A DNA stretch of 11,975 bases from Candidatus Saccharimonadota bacterium (GCA_017964115.1 JAGCSL010000027.1:1-11975), one strand, 5' to 3'. Positions 1 to 7,305 are shown, numbered from the stretch's first letter. Notes: generated by a model from the sequence alone, not told the origin. A program made the numbers and translations.

Positions 1-166
1 CCTCGTCCGAATGCGCCGTGCCGCAAATTAAAGGATCGTTAATGCCCGCAACGGAACAAGCATCATCGTCGGCATAACTAGAATTAACGGTTACGAAAAA
101 AATAAAAAATAACGAAACTATTGCAACAAGCGAGAGGCTAAGAATCTTTCTCGAAAGAGTCCTCAT
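1..166 (-). CDS. Pilin-like (TrbC/VirB2-type) secreted protein, N-terminal part only
   Basis: The first 55 codons of a minus-strand gene that continues past the left edge. It starts with a signal peptide of about 32 residues (MRTLSRKIL, a long hydrophobic stretch, then SSYA as the likely cleavage site). The mature start is DDDACSVAGINDPLICGTAH followed by SDE. This is clearly the same family as the genes at 4115 and 11358, which share the pattern DACxxAGxxDPL(I/L)CGTxxSDE with two cysteines ten residues apart. In those paralogues the motif is followed by two membrane helices resembling TrbC/VirB2 pilins and then Ig-like domains. That part is outside the window here, so the rest of the protein is inferred. 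The start ATG is preceded by a purine-rich AAGAAAGA. The gene is divergent from the surface cluster that begins at 333. Confidence 0.75.
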   Translation of the reverse strand, partial: MRTLSRKILSLSLVAIVSLFFIFFVTVNSSYADDDACSVAGINDPLICGTAHSDE

Positions 167-332
167 TCTTTCTTAATATTAGCATAAAAATAATATAATT
201 ATTTACTTTACGGAACATCCTATAGCAAGCGACTTTTTCAAAAAACAAAATGCTCATGTTATTATTGATATAGAGTGGATGTGGTATTAATGTTTTGGTA
301 ACCGATAATTAAACAAACGGGATTAGTTTTGA
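167..332. other. Divergent intergenic region between two surface genes
   Basis: This AT-rich 166-base spacer must hold the promoters of the minus-strand pilin-like gene and of the plus-strand cluster from 333. On the plus strand the candidates are weak. GATAAT at 304-309 lies 23 bases before the ATG at 333. TTGATA at 265-270 resembles a -35 but has no good partner at 16-18 bases. No Shine-Dalgarno site is obvious before 333. No hairpin terminator or coding sequence was seen. Confidence 0.4.
176..184 (-). promoter_or_regulatory. Candidate extended -10 element for the minus-strand pilin-like gene
   Basis: Read on the minus strand this is TGC followed by TAATAT, ending nine bases before the ATG at 166. 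The spacing to the start matches other genes in the window whose extended -10 sits just ahead of the start codon. A competing -10, TATATT, lies at 192-197 and would give a leader of about 19 bases. No convincing -35 is seen for either, so the exact promoter is uncertain. Confidence 0.35.
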
Positions 333-3300
333 ATGTATCAACAAAACGATAATGGTTTAGTTAAATACATAGCGCTCGGATTAGTGGGCGTAGTACTGAT
401 AGGCGGCGTAATCGCAGGTATTATTTTTTCATTAACCAGCAATCAAAAATCTTCTGTCGAAATAGGGGCAGGTAGCAAAAGTCATATTGACGTAATTGAT
501 AAATCTGGCGGCACGATTATTGACGACGATAGCGATAGCGGCGACGTAAATCAAGAAGAAAAGACGGTCGAGCTAAGTGAATCAATCATAAATCTTGAAG
601 TCGGAGAAACGAAGGAATTATTTGCTACAGTCCATCCAGTCGATATCGACGATGAATTCACATGGCGCAGTATGGACGAAAACGTGGCGACAGTAGCCGA
701 CGGGGTAGTTACGGCCGTAGGCGCTGGATCGACAAATGTAGTACTATCAGTAAACGGAATTAGCTCAATATCGAGCACCTGCACGGTAAACGTCGTGGCC
801 GACGCAGACTCGGATTCGCCAGAAGATCCGGATGATCCGTCAGAGCCAACACCAGACGAAAACATAGTTTATCCCGAACGCATTTACTTGAGTCGTGGCG
901 ATCAAATTATATCAGTCGGCAACACCGTGACAGTAACAGCCACAATACATCCATCAAACTCTACAGATAAGACCATCACCTGGACATCGAGCAACAATTC
1001 CGTAGCAACAGTGGACGACGGACAAATAACAGGCATAAAAACCGGAAATGCAACTATTACTGCTAAAACTCATAATGGCAAGACAGCCTCTTTAGTCGTC
1101 ACTGTAAAAAAGAACGATTCGCAAATTATACCAGTTAGCGCAGTCAGACTGAATCAAACTAGCGCTAAAGTTAAAGCTGGTTCATCAATCAAGTTAACAG
1201 CAACCGTCTTACCTGCGAACGCTACCAATAAGACCATTTCTTGGTCGAGCAATAATACGAATGTTGCAGTCGTAGACAACGGTAAAGTAATAGGGCGCTC
1301 AGTCGGTACGGCTAAAATTACGGCACGATCAAGTAACGGCAAAACTGCCACCGCCACAATTACGGTCGAACAGGGCAATGTCGAAGTAACCGGTATTTCA
1401 TTAAATAAGAGCTCCGTCTCGGTCAACGTCGGCGCTACGACACAGTTGGTTGCTACGATACTTCCACAAAGCGCCAGCAATAAAAAAGTAACCTGGACAT
1501 CAAGCAACACGAGCGTCGCAACCGTCAGCAATGGTATTATCTCTGGAATCAAAGCCGGAACGGCCACCATTACGGCTAAAACTTATAACGGCAAAACAGC
1601 AAAAGCAACGGTGACAGTAAATAATGTCCTACCGACGAGTATTACTTTGAATACAAATAAAGTTGCACTGGTCGAAGGGTCAACATACAGGCTCACCGCA
1701 ACTATATCGCCAAACAATTCCACAAACAAAACAATCACGTGGTCAACAAGCAATGCGGCTGTCGCAAAGATTTCGGGCGGCACTATTACGGCCGTAAAAG
1801 CCGGCAGCGCAACGATTACGGCTAAAACTCACAATGGTAAAACTGCTACAGCAACAATCACGGTGACCACAAAAGTAATCTATGTGACCGGCGTGTCAAT
1901 TAGCCCAAGCAGCGCATCTATATATGTCGGCTCCACTAAGGCATTAGTCGCAACCCTAACGCCAAGTAATGCTACAACGAAGGCTGTCACATGGACCTCG
2001 AGTAATACGGCGGTAGCAACAGTAAGCGCAACTGGTGTAGTTACAGGAAAGAAAGCAGGTACGGCAAAGATTACAGTCAAAACAAATAATGGCAAAACCG
2101 CTACAGCGACAATCACAGTTAACAATGTCAACGCCACAAGCATAACATTGAATAAAACTAGCGCCTCAATATTAGTAGGCAATTCTGTCACCCTAACGGC
2201 CACAATATCCCCGGCAAATACGACCATCAAAACTATTACATGGGCCTCGAGCAATACGGCAGTTGCAACCGTAAGTGGCGGCAAGGTAACAGGCAAAAAA
2301 GCTGGTACGGCCAAGATAACAGCCAAAACCGCCAATGGCAAAACCGCTACAGCGACAATCACCGTAAATAATATCAATGTCACAAGTGTAAAACTTAATA
2401 AGACTAGCGCAACTATAATAAAAGGCAAAACAATAACATTGACTGCAACAATTGCGCCAACTAATGCAACTATCAAAACTCTTACATGGACCTCTAGCAA
2501 TACCGCAGTTGCAACCGTAAGTGGCGGCAAGGTAACAGCTAAAGCTCCAGGAATTGTAACAATCACGGCCAAGAGTCACAATGGCAAAACTGCCACAGCC
2601 AAAATAACCGTCATGAATTTTGATCGCTCGGTGATATCTAGCTACGGCGTATTCTTGGGCGTAGATCATGATGACGGATGGAGTAGCAGCAGATTGAAAC
2701 AATTATTCAACTATAAATTGGTCGTGATAGATTTTCAGGAATTCAAGAAGGCCGATATTGATAAGCTACACGCAAAGGGCATCAAAGTCTATACCTATCT
2801 AAATATTGGGTCAATCGAAAATTGGCGCAGTTACTGGAAGACTTATAAGAAGTATGCGTTGGGAGACTACGAAGGATGGCCGGGAGAAAAATGGATAGAC
2901 GTTAGCAAAACGGCATGGCAAAATTACATCACCGGAACACTGGCGCCAAAACTAAAGAATATGGGCGCAGACGGATTCTTTATCGATAACGCCGATGTTT
3001 ATTACCATTACAAGAGAGACGGCATATATAAAGGACTTCAGACAATATTGAAGAAAGTGCATAGCTATGGAAAACCGGTGCTAATAAACGGTGGCGATGT
3101 ATTCGTAAAGAAAGCTATGGGCGATAACAGTTATTTGAACCTATTTGACGGCGTCAACCAAGAAGAAGTATTTACAACTAATTCTTACAAAACCCAGTCT
3201 TCGAGTGAAACAAAATATCTAAAGAGTTACCTTGCGACCGTAAAAGCAAAAAATCTCAAAGTTTATCTCTTGGAATATAAAGCCAACTCTAGCAACCTAA

Positions 3301-3371
3301 AGAAAATAAAAGATTATTGTAGCACCAATGGTTTTGCTTATCATAATGCCAAGAGCAAGGATCTAAAATAA
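333..3371 (+). CDS. Membrane-anchored surface protein: eight Ig-like (BID_2) repeats with C-terminal GH114-like glycosidase
   Basis: A 1012-residue protein. Residues about 11-33 form one hydrophobic segment with no clear cleavage site, so it is probably an N-terminal membrane anchor with the rest outside the cell. A short acidic linker leads into eight tandem Ig-like group 2 (BID_2) repeats (residues about 77-760, each near 83 residues, with cores like TWTSSNTAVATVSGGKVTG and ITAKTHNGKTATATITV). Repeat 1 is divergent and followed by an acidic, Pro-rich linker. Residues about 765-1012 resemble the GH114 endo-alpha-1,4-polygalactosaminidase fold: GVFLGVDHDDGW, VYTYLNIGSIENW, GWPGEKWIDVS, GFFIDNAD (Asp885) and GVNQEEVF (Glu944). 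The last two are likely the catalytic acid pair. GH114 enzymes cleave galactosamine-containing polysaccharide; the real substrate here is unknown. It heads a cluster with the next gene one base downstream. The fold call is strong, the specificity is not. Confidence 0.85.
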   Translation: MYQQNDNGLVKYIALGLVGVVLIGGVIAGIIFSLTSNQKSSVEIGAGSKSHIDVIDKSGGTIIDDDSDSGDVNQEEKTVELSESIINLEVGETKELFATVHPVDIDDEFTWRSMDENVATVADGVVTAVGAGSTNVVLSVNGISSISSTCTVNVVADADSDSPEDPDDPSEPTPDENIVYPERIYLSRGDQIISVGNTVTVTATIHPSNSTDKTITWTSSNNSVATVDDGQITGIKTGNATITAKTHNGKTASLVVTVKKNDSQIIPVSAVRLNQTSAKVKAGSSIKLTATVLPANATNKTISWSSNNTNVAVVDNGKVIGRSVGTAKITARSSNGKTATATITVEQGNVEVTGISLNKSSVSVNVGATTQLVATILPQSASNKKVTWTSSNTSVATVSNGIISGIKAGTATITAKTYNGKTAKATVTVNNVLPTSITLNTNKVALVEGSTYRLTATISPNNSTNKTITWSTSNAAVAKISGGTITAVKAGSATITAKTHNGKTATATITVTTKVIYVTGVSISPSSASIYVGSTKALVATLTPSNATTKAVTWTSSNTAVATVSATGVVTGKKAGTAKITVKTNNGKTATATITVNNVNATSITLNKTSASILVGNSVTLTATISPANTTIKTITWASSNTAVATVSGGKVTGKKAGTAKITAKTANGKTATATITVNNINVTSVKLNKTSATIIKGKTITLTATIAPTNATIKTLTWTSSNTAVATVSGGKVTAKAPGIVTITAKSHNGKTATAKITVMNFDRSVISSYGVFLGVDHDDGWSSSRLKQLFNYKLVVIDFQEFKKADIDKLHAKGIKVYTYLNIGSIENWRSYWKTYKKYALGDYEGWPGEKWIDVSKTAWQNYITGTLAPKLKNMGADGFFIDNADVYYHYKRDGIYKGLQTILKKVHSYGKPVLINGGDVFVKKAMGDNSYLNLFDGVNQEEVFTTNSYKTQSSSETKYLKSYLATVKAKNLKVYLLEYKANSSNLKKIKDYCSTNGFAYHNAKSKDLK
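561..2616 (+). repeat. Eight tandem Ig-like repeat units within the GH114-like gene
   Basis: Unit 1 (from about 561) is separated by a linker from units 2-8 (about 876-2616), which average close to 249 bases each. Protein similarity is high throughout. At DNA level units 6-8 are closest. A 29-base block at 2088-2116 recurs at 2334-2362, and a 34-base block at 2259-2292 recurs at 2505-2538, both offset by exactly 246 bases (82 codons). This points to recent unit duplication or homogenisation inside the gene. The repeats probably work as a stalk that lifts the enzyme away from the membrane. Confidence 0.85.
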
Positions 3372-3372
3372 T

Positions 3373-4113
3373 ATGCTAACTGGCGCATATCAAGCTGAAC
3401 AAAGACAAAACTACGGCGCTAATCAGAAAAAAACAAAGTTGCCCATCGTATTATGCCTAGCAGTAATTGCATCTATAGCGTTAATAGCCATTGCAGTTTT
3501 AATATCATCGCTTAAGCCAGGGAGCCAAGAACTTAAAATAGTAGATTCAGGTTGGAGCTCCACAGTAATAGAGGGAGAAACCAAAATATCAATCGGTATC
3601 CAAGTCCAAAACACTACCGACGCCTTTATCGCAAAGAATATCGTAATAACCGGAATAGGCTACGACGCAAATAAGAACGAGCTATTCAAAGAGGAGCAGA
3701 TCTGCGTAATTAGTTATGTACTACCAGGCGGAAAAGCTTCCTGCGCAGGGAGCCTACTCTTCGAAACAGACATGCAAGTTGATTCAATAGTTTTTGCCAC
3801 AAACGAAAAGATCTTAAGCTGGACGAAAGGCGACTCAAATAAATCAAAAACAAGCAACTCTTTCGAAATCGGCGAAATTGAACGAGACGGAGAAGATGGC
3901 AGCATATCATGCACGGTAAAAAACAACACCGAAAAATCGGCCAACGACATAAGAATCGTGTTAATTCTACGCAAAGACGGACAAATCGTGGGCGGAACGT
4001 GGTCATCTCCAGAAGAAGAGGACATAGAGCCAGGAGGAGAAGGATATGTTATATTATCTGGTTTTGAAGAAGTCGATTACGATGACTATGAGTTAAGCGT
4101 AAATGGAATATAA
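3373..4113 (+). CDS. Membrane-anchored protein with two FxLYD-like extracellular domains
   Basis: A 246-residue protein. A polar, Gln/Asn-rich N-terminus and a KKTK stop lead into one hydrophobic helix (residues about 24-46), so it is a single-pass protein with its bulk outside. Two beta-rich domains follow: residues about 53-150 (IGIQVQNTTDAFIAKNIVI and, further on, GYDANKN, then a PGGKA turn) and about 165-246 (CTVKNNTEKSANDIRIVLIL, then EPGGEG). The pattern of 'xVxNxT ... VxxxxYDxxxx ... xPGxxA' is that of FxLYD-type Ig-like domains, which are common in secreted proteins of unknown role. The ATG is one base after the previous stop, and AAGGA at 3357-3361 may serve as its ribosome site. Position between two enzyme-bearing surface proteins suggests an accessory or structural part of the same surface assembly, which is inference. 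Confidence 0.65.
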   Translation: MLTGAYQAEQRQNYGANQKKTKLPIVLCLAVIASIALIAIAVLISSLKPGSQELKIVDSGWSSTVIEGETKISIGIQVQNTTDAFIAKNIVITGIGYDANKNELFKEEQICVISYVLPGGKASCAGSLLFETDMQVDSIVFATNEKILSWTKGDSNKSKTSNSFEIGEIERDGEDGSISCTVKNNTEKSANDIRIVLILRKDGQIVGGTWSSPEEEDIEPGGEGYVILSGFEEVDYDDYELSVNGI

Positions 4114-4114
4114 A

Positions 4115-6043
4115 ATGAAAAAAATACTGTCCGCAATTGTAATCATATTTAGCATTATTTGTTTCACAAGTGTGCCAGCATTCGCCAATGATGCATGCAC
4201 AATAGCCGGCGTCGACGATCCGCTTATCTGCGGAACACCAGATAGCGACGAAGAAACAGCACTAATACAACGAACAAGAGGCATTCTTAGCACAGTATAT
4301 CTATGGATTGGTATTATTACCGTTATCGTCATTGTGATCGGCGGCATACAATACATGACTTCAACAGGCGAATCCGAAAAAACAAAAAGAGCCAAATCTA
4401 CAATTATCTATGCCATTGTTGGCCTGGTGGTAGTACTAGGAAGCTTTGCTATTACAAACTTCATAATCGACGGCCTCGAAGGTAACGAACCAGGTGTAGC
4501 AAAAAGCGACGCAGAAGACGACTCCAAAGACGGACCTAAACGAGATGAAGTTAAATCTATTGTATTGGCCAGCAAAATAATGATGATAGTAGGGCAAAAA
4601 ATAACTTTAAGCCCAAAGATTATACCAGACTACGCCAGCAATAAGACATTGAGTTATAGAATTGACAACAAAACAGTTGCAACCGTGTCAAATACCGGAA
4701 CAGTAAAAGCGGTCAAGGCCGGAAGCACAAAAATTATAGTAGAAGCCGTAAATAAAGTTTCTAAAGAAGTCGAATTGGAAGTAAAAGATCCAGTTGCAGC
4801 CGAAAAGATAAATGTAAGCCCGCAAAATTTAACATTAATGGTCGGGCGCACAAAACAGATAAAATACTCCATTACACCGACAAACGCGGTGGACAAAACA
4901 CTGACTTGGACCAGTAGTAATAAGAAAGTGGCTACAGTTTCTCAATACGGCCTAATTAGCGGCATAAAAGAAGGAGAAGCGACGATCACGGTCACGGCTA
5001 GGAATAAGGACATCGGCAAGAGCGAAAAAGTAACAGCTCAAATAAAGGTTAAGGTCGTTACAAAAACGCAAACTAAAGACGATGACAATGATGGAAATGA
5101 CGGCAATGACAGTGGATCCACTCCCGGCAACGGTGAGCGTAAAACGAGCGGAGATACCAAAAATCAAAAGTATTCCGGATGGCTCGATTTTCGCGAGGAG
5201 ACACGACAAATAGTCAAGAAACATATGAAAGACTTTAATTGGAAGAATTTCGATTCATACATGGCCTCTCATGGTGGATATCCTGGATACGTCAAAAGTC
5301 TAGGCGGCGTATTTGCTAAATTTGGCGGCGACGACAAGAAGATTCCGATAAAGACCGCAGCGGACATACAAGAGTCGGCAGAGTATTTCTATGGTATCTT
5401 CTCCATTCTCGGACCAGATTATAGCGCAGGTGGCCGTTGGCCTGTCTGGGGTCAAGATAAGAACAATCATGGCGTATCAAAGAAAGGAACATCGGACGGA
5501 TTTTATTATGGCTACGGTGATCGTCCATACAAATCATCAAAATCATCTCATTGCGGTAGACACGTACAAATGTCGATAGACTACGAACTCACAAAAGGCT
5601 ATAAAGGCAAGAGTTGTATCAAGAAACGTATACGCAATAACTGTAATTACTCTCAAGATAGCTGGGTAAGACAGACGAATCTGAAGTTACCATCATCGAG
5701 CAAAAAATGGACTTCATCTAGCTCGTATCATCACGGCAAAACAATTAGGCATACGAAAGATTTGCAAGTCGGCGACTGGGTAAACTTCTGGAATAGCGGC
5801 GGTAGTTGGATACATATCGCTCTTGTTGGCGAAGTGTATAGCGATAAGGTTGTTCTCTATGACGGTGGCGGACGCTTCAATAGAGACAGGCATTATAAGA
5901 AGATAATGTATCGTAATACTGACTCTTTGAAGAACACGACATACAGTAAATATAAAAAGTGGAAAGCCGTGCGTCTATGGGATATTGATCAAAGCGTGAC
6001 ATTAGACGGTATTAACGACAAACCTAAGAATTGGATATGGTAA
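4115..6043 (+). CDS. Pilin-like/Ig-like fusion with C-terminal papain-like cysteine peptidase domain
   Basis: A 642-residue protein from ATG 4115; an in-frame ATG at 4103 is possible, but 4115 gives a standard signal peptide (MKKILSAIV to AFA, cleavage after residue 24). The mature start, NDACTIAGVDDPLICGTPDS, has Cys28 and Cys39. Two hydrophobic helices (about 62-81 and 95-118) with a short charged turn (STGESEKTKRAK) resemble TrbC/VirB2-type pilins. Two BID_2 domains follow (about 148-228 and 229-318), then an Asp/Asn/Gly-rich linker. The C-terminal domain (about 355-642) carries SSHCGRHV (Cys480), LQVGDWVNFW, SWIHIALVGEV (His567) and VLYDGGG (Asp583). This is the Cys-His-Asp order of CHAP or NlpC/P60-type peptidases, which usually cut peptidoglycan peptides or amide links. 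It likely displays this enzyme at the cell surface. The peptidase call rests on motifs and is moderately sure; the pilin-like part is clearer. Confidence 0.7.
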   Translation: MKKILSAIVIIFSIICFTSVPAFANDACTIAGVDDPLICGTPDSDEETALIQRTRGILSTVYLWIGIITVIVIVIGGIQYMTSTGESEKTKRAKSTIIYAIVGLVVVLGSFAITNFIIDGLEGNEPGVAKSDAEDDSKDGPKRDEVKSIVLASKIMMIVGQKITLSPKIIPDYASNKTLSYRIDNKTVATVSNTGTVKAVKAGSTKIIVEAVNKVSKEVELEVKDPVAAEKINVSPQNLTLMVGRTKQIKYSITPTNAVDKTLTWTSSNKKVATVSQYGLISGIKEGEATITVTARNKDIGKSEKVTAQIKVKVVTKTQTKDDDNDGNDGNDSGSTPGNGERKTSGDTKNQKYSGWLDFREETRQIVKKHMKDFNWKNFDSYMASHGGYPGYVKSLGGVFAKFGGDDKKIPIKTAADIQESAEYFYGIFSILGPDYSAGGRWPVWGQDKNNHGVSKKGTSDGFYYGYGDRPYKSSKSSHCGRHVQMSIDYELTKGYKGKSCIKKRIRNNCNYSQDSWVRQTNLKLPSSSKKWTSSSSYHHGKTIRHTKDLQVGDWVNFWNSGGSWIHIALVGEVYSDKVVLYDGGGRFNRDRHYKKIMYRNTDSLKNTTYSKYKKWKAVRLWDIDQSVTLDGINDKPKNWIW

Positions 6044-6049
6044 TTATAA

Positions 6050-6556
6050 ATGAGTAAAAAGAACATCCTCGTCATAGTTATATTAATAATCGGTTCGATA
6101 GCTCTTTTGGGCGCTGGATTAACCATATTTGTCGTATCGAGAAGTTCTCAACAAGCTAGTATCAGCGCCAAAACAGACGAAGACGATGAATGGATGAAAG
6201 ATTATACAGACATGCTAAAAGTATATTACGAGCTAGAAACAGCGGCTAACGAACTTGATGAAATTGAAGCGATGGTGACAGAAATCAACGACAAAATGGA
6301 AGTTTCTTTAGGAGAAGAGTCTGGCTCTATTACTATGGACGGCACAGACGAGTCCGTAGAATTCACTATCAATAGCGACCCGGACCCGGGCTTCCGATTC
6401 ATTGAGGACATAGTCTATCACGATAGGAGTAATGGTATAGACGCACAGATCATGCAGTCCTGGGAATATACCTATCAATACTATAACGGCGCCGTCACGA
6501 GCGAATTTAACACAGTCGAAGAAGCAATCGAAAAGCATCTATCGTATAGAAATTAG
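6050..6556 (+). CDS. Small acidic membrane-anchored protein of unknown function
   Basis: A 168-residue protein that I do not recognise. It starts with a short basic N-terminus (MSKKN), then one hydrophobic helix (residues about 6-30), then a strongly acidic extracellular part. Residues about 46-85 are predicted to be helical (DYTDMLKVYYELETAANELD and on), with a coiled-coil-like spacing. The second half (MDGTDESVEFTINSDPDPGF, later YTYQYYNGAVTSEFNTVEEA) looks beta-rich. No cysteines and no catalytic motif are seen. It begins six bases after the peptidase-fusion gene, so it is very probably co-transcribed. It could be a partner or immunity-like factor for the surface enzymes, but nothing in the sequence proves that. 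Confidence 0.6.
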   Translation: MSKKNILVIVILIIGSIALLGAGLTIFVVSRSSQQASISAKTDEDDEWMKDYTDMLKVYYELETAANELDEIEAMVTEINDKMEVSLGEESGSITMDGTDESVEFTINSDPDPGFRFIEDIVYHDRSNGIDAQIMQSWEYTYQYYNGAVTSEFNTVEEAIEKHLSYRN

Positions 6557-6588
6557 CCACTTATAGAACTATTTTCTCTATCTTATGA

Positions 6589-6594
6589 TAAAAT
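6589..6594 (+). promoter_or_regulatory. Candidate extended -10 for the zinc-ribbon gene
   Basis: TAAAAT with an upstream TGA (6586-6588) forms an extended -10 nineteen bases before the ATG at 6614. No good -35 is visible. The 57-base gap after 6556, larger than the gaps inside the surface cluster, fits a separate transcription start here. No hairpin terminator is seen in this gap, so read-through from the cluster is also possible. Confidence 0.4.
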
Positions 6595-6613
6595 CGGTTT
6601 AAAGAGGAGAAAT

Positions 6614-7036
6614 ATGGTAAAACAAACTAGTTCACACAAGAAAAAAGAGGTAATTGAAGCTAAATGTGGCAATTGCGAAGAAAAAGTTAAAAGCAACCAA
6701 AAATTCTGTCCAAATTGTGGCGCAGAATTAGATTGGGATACCGCCGACGACGAACCAGAAGAAAAACCGGCCGCAAAGGCTACAAGCGCCGAGCCTAAAG
6801 CACTCACTAAAGCAGAGAAAGAAGAGATGCTCATACAAGACGCTAAAAACAAAATCAAACGCTGGTCTATCGCCTTAGTAATCTGTATATTGATCGTATT
6901 CGCTGTCGGTTCAAGCGGCACAGAGAGCGAAGCATTTAATAGCATCGCAACATTTCTTTTGGCTGCCTGCGTGTTCTTTATCTTTGACATTATCAGGGGC
7001 TTCATCTATATATCAAAGCACAAGAAGAATAAATAA
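6614..7036 (+). CDS. Zinc-ribbon membrane protein
   Basis: A 140-residue protein. An N-terminal zinc ribbon has Cys18, Cys21, Cys32 and Cys35 in the pattern CGNC and CPNCGAEL. A charged, Ala/Glu/Lys-rich linker follows (residues about 40-80). Two hydrophobic segments (about 84-99 and 109-133) form a membrane hairpin, ending in a basic KHKKNK tail. It has the best Shine-Dalgarno in the window, AGAGGAG at 6603-6609, four bases before the ATG. Proteins with a zinc ribbon and a few membrane helices are widespread and mostly uncharacterised. No specific role can be assigned, and it may not belong functionally to the surface cluster upstream. Confidence 0.75.
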   Translation: MVKQTSSHKKKEVIEAKCGNCEEKVKSNQKFCPNCGAELDWDTADDEPEEKPAAKATSAEPKALTKAEKEEMLIQDAKNKIKRWSIALVICILIVFAVGSSGTESEAFNSIATFLLAACVFFIFDIIRGFIYISKHKKNK

Positions 7037-7052
7037 AAATAAGACAAAAAAA

Positions 7053-7128
7053 TGGTGGAGCACAGGAGATTCGAACTCCTCACCTCTTCCATGCCATGGA
7101 AGCGCTCTACCAAATGAGCTAGTGCCCC
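7053..7128 (-). tRNA. tRNA-Ala(GGC)
   Basis: A 76-base cloverleaf on the minus strand. The acceptor stem GGGGCAC pairs with GUGCUCC and includes the G3-U70 pair that identifies alanine tRNAs. The D arm (GCUC/GAGC), anticodon stem (CUUCC/GGAAG), and T arm (AGGAG/CUCCU around UUCGAAU) are all intact. The anticodon loop AUGGCAU gives anticodon GGC. The 3' CCA is encoded in the DNA. A run of seven T residues on the minus strand (7046-7052) follows directly and may serve as the terminator. The gene lies convergent to the zinc-ribbon gene. Confidence 0.95.
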
Positions 7129-7138
7129 AGTGCCCATA

Positions 7139-7167
7139 ATTATATGATAAACCGACCGTTTTTACAA
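7139..7167 (-). promoter_or_regulatory. Promoter of tRNA-Ala
   Basis: On the minus strand, a TTGTAA -35 (7162-7167) and a perfect TATAAT -10 (7139-7144) are separated by exactly 17 bases. The predicted transcription start is a few bases ahead of the mature tRNA 5' end at 7128. Confidence 0.75.
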
Positions 7168-7201
7168 GCAATACGTGTCGATGGCTTCGATAATCTCTTT
7201 A

Positions 7202-7210
7202 TGCTATAAT
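7202..7210 (+). promoter_or_regulatory. Extended -10 ahead of a possible leaderless short ORF
   Basis: TGC followed by a perfect TATAAT (7205-7210). The next ATG, at 7217, lies where transcription would be expected to start, so a transcript from here would be leaderless. No good -35 is present at the expected place, which is often tolerated with an extended -10. Confidence 0.45.
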
Positions 7211-7216
7211 TAGCCC

Positions 7217-7264
7217 ATGTATTATCTATCAGCATTAATTCCGTATTGGCCTAGCGCCTGCTAG
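7217..7264 (+). CDS. Possible leaderless 15-residue peptide upstream of trpS
   Basis: A short ORF, MYYLSALIPYWPSAC, ending in TAG and placed six bases after a perfect extended -10. It contains one Trp codon and lies 58 bases before trpS. It could be a leader peptide linked to tryptophan supply, or a chance ORF. There is only one Trp codon, and trpS has its own strong promoter downstream at 7277-7305. Both points weaken an attenuation role. A small stem (7251-7255 with 7260-7264) lies at its end but has no following T-run. Treat as a low-confidence candidate. Confidence 0.2.
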   Translation: MYYLSALIPYWPSAC

Positions 7265-7276
7265 AAACGCTTATAC

Positions 7277-7305
7277 TTGATTTTTAATGCAAAATATGAT
7301 ATAAT
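7277..7305 (+). promoter_or_regulatory. Strong promoter of trpS
   Basis: TTGATT -35 (7277-7282), a 17-base spacer, and a perfect TATAAT -10 (7300-7305) with the TG extension (7297-7298). Transcription should start near 7312, leaving only about 11 bases before the trpS ATG at 7323. The purine-rich GGAAGG at 7306-7311 would then mostly lie upstream of the transcript, so it is probably not a working ribosome site. Confidence 0.8.

Noticed and set aside
561..2616. Repeats as a possible CRISPR array
   Set aside because: The period is about 249 bases, the units are imperfect and stay in frame, and they encode Ig-like domains.
1154..2702. Long minus-strand open frames opposite the Ig repeats
   Set aside because: They are mirror frames of the Thr/Val/Ala-rich repeats, with low-complexity hydrophobic translations, no start signals and no family resemblance.
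7251..7264. Small hairpin as a terminator or attenuator before trpS
   Set aside because: The stem is only five pairs with a four-base loop and no T-run follows.
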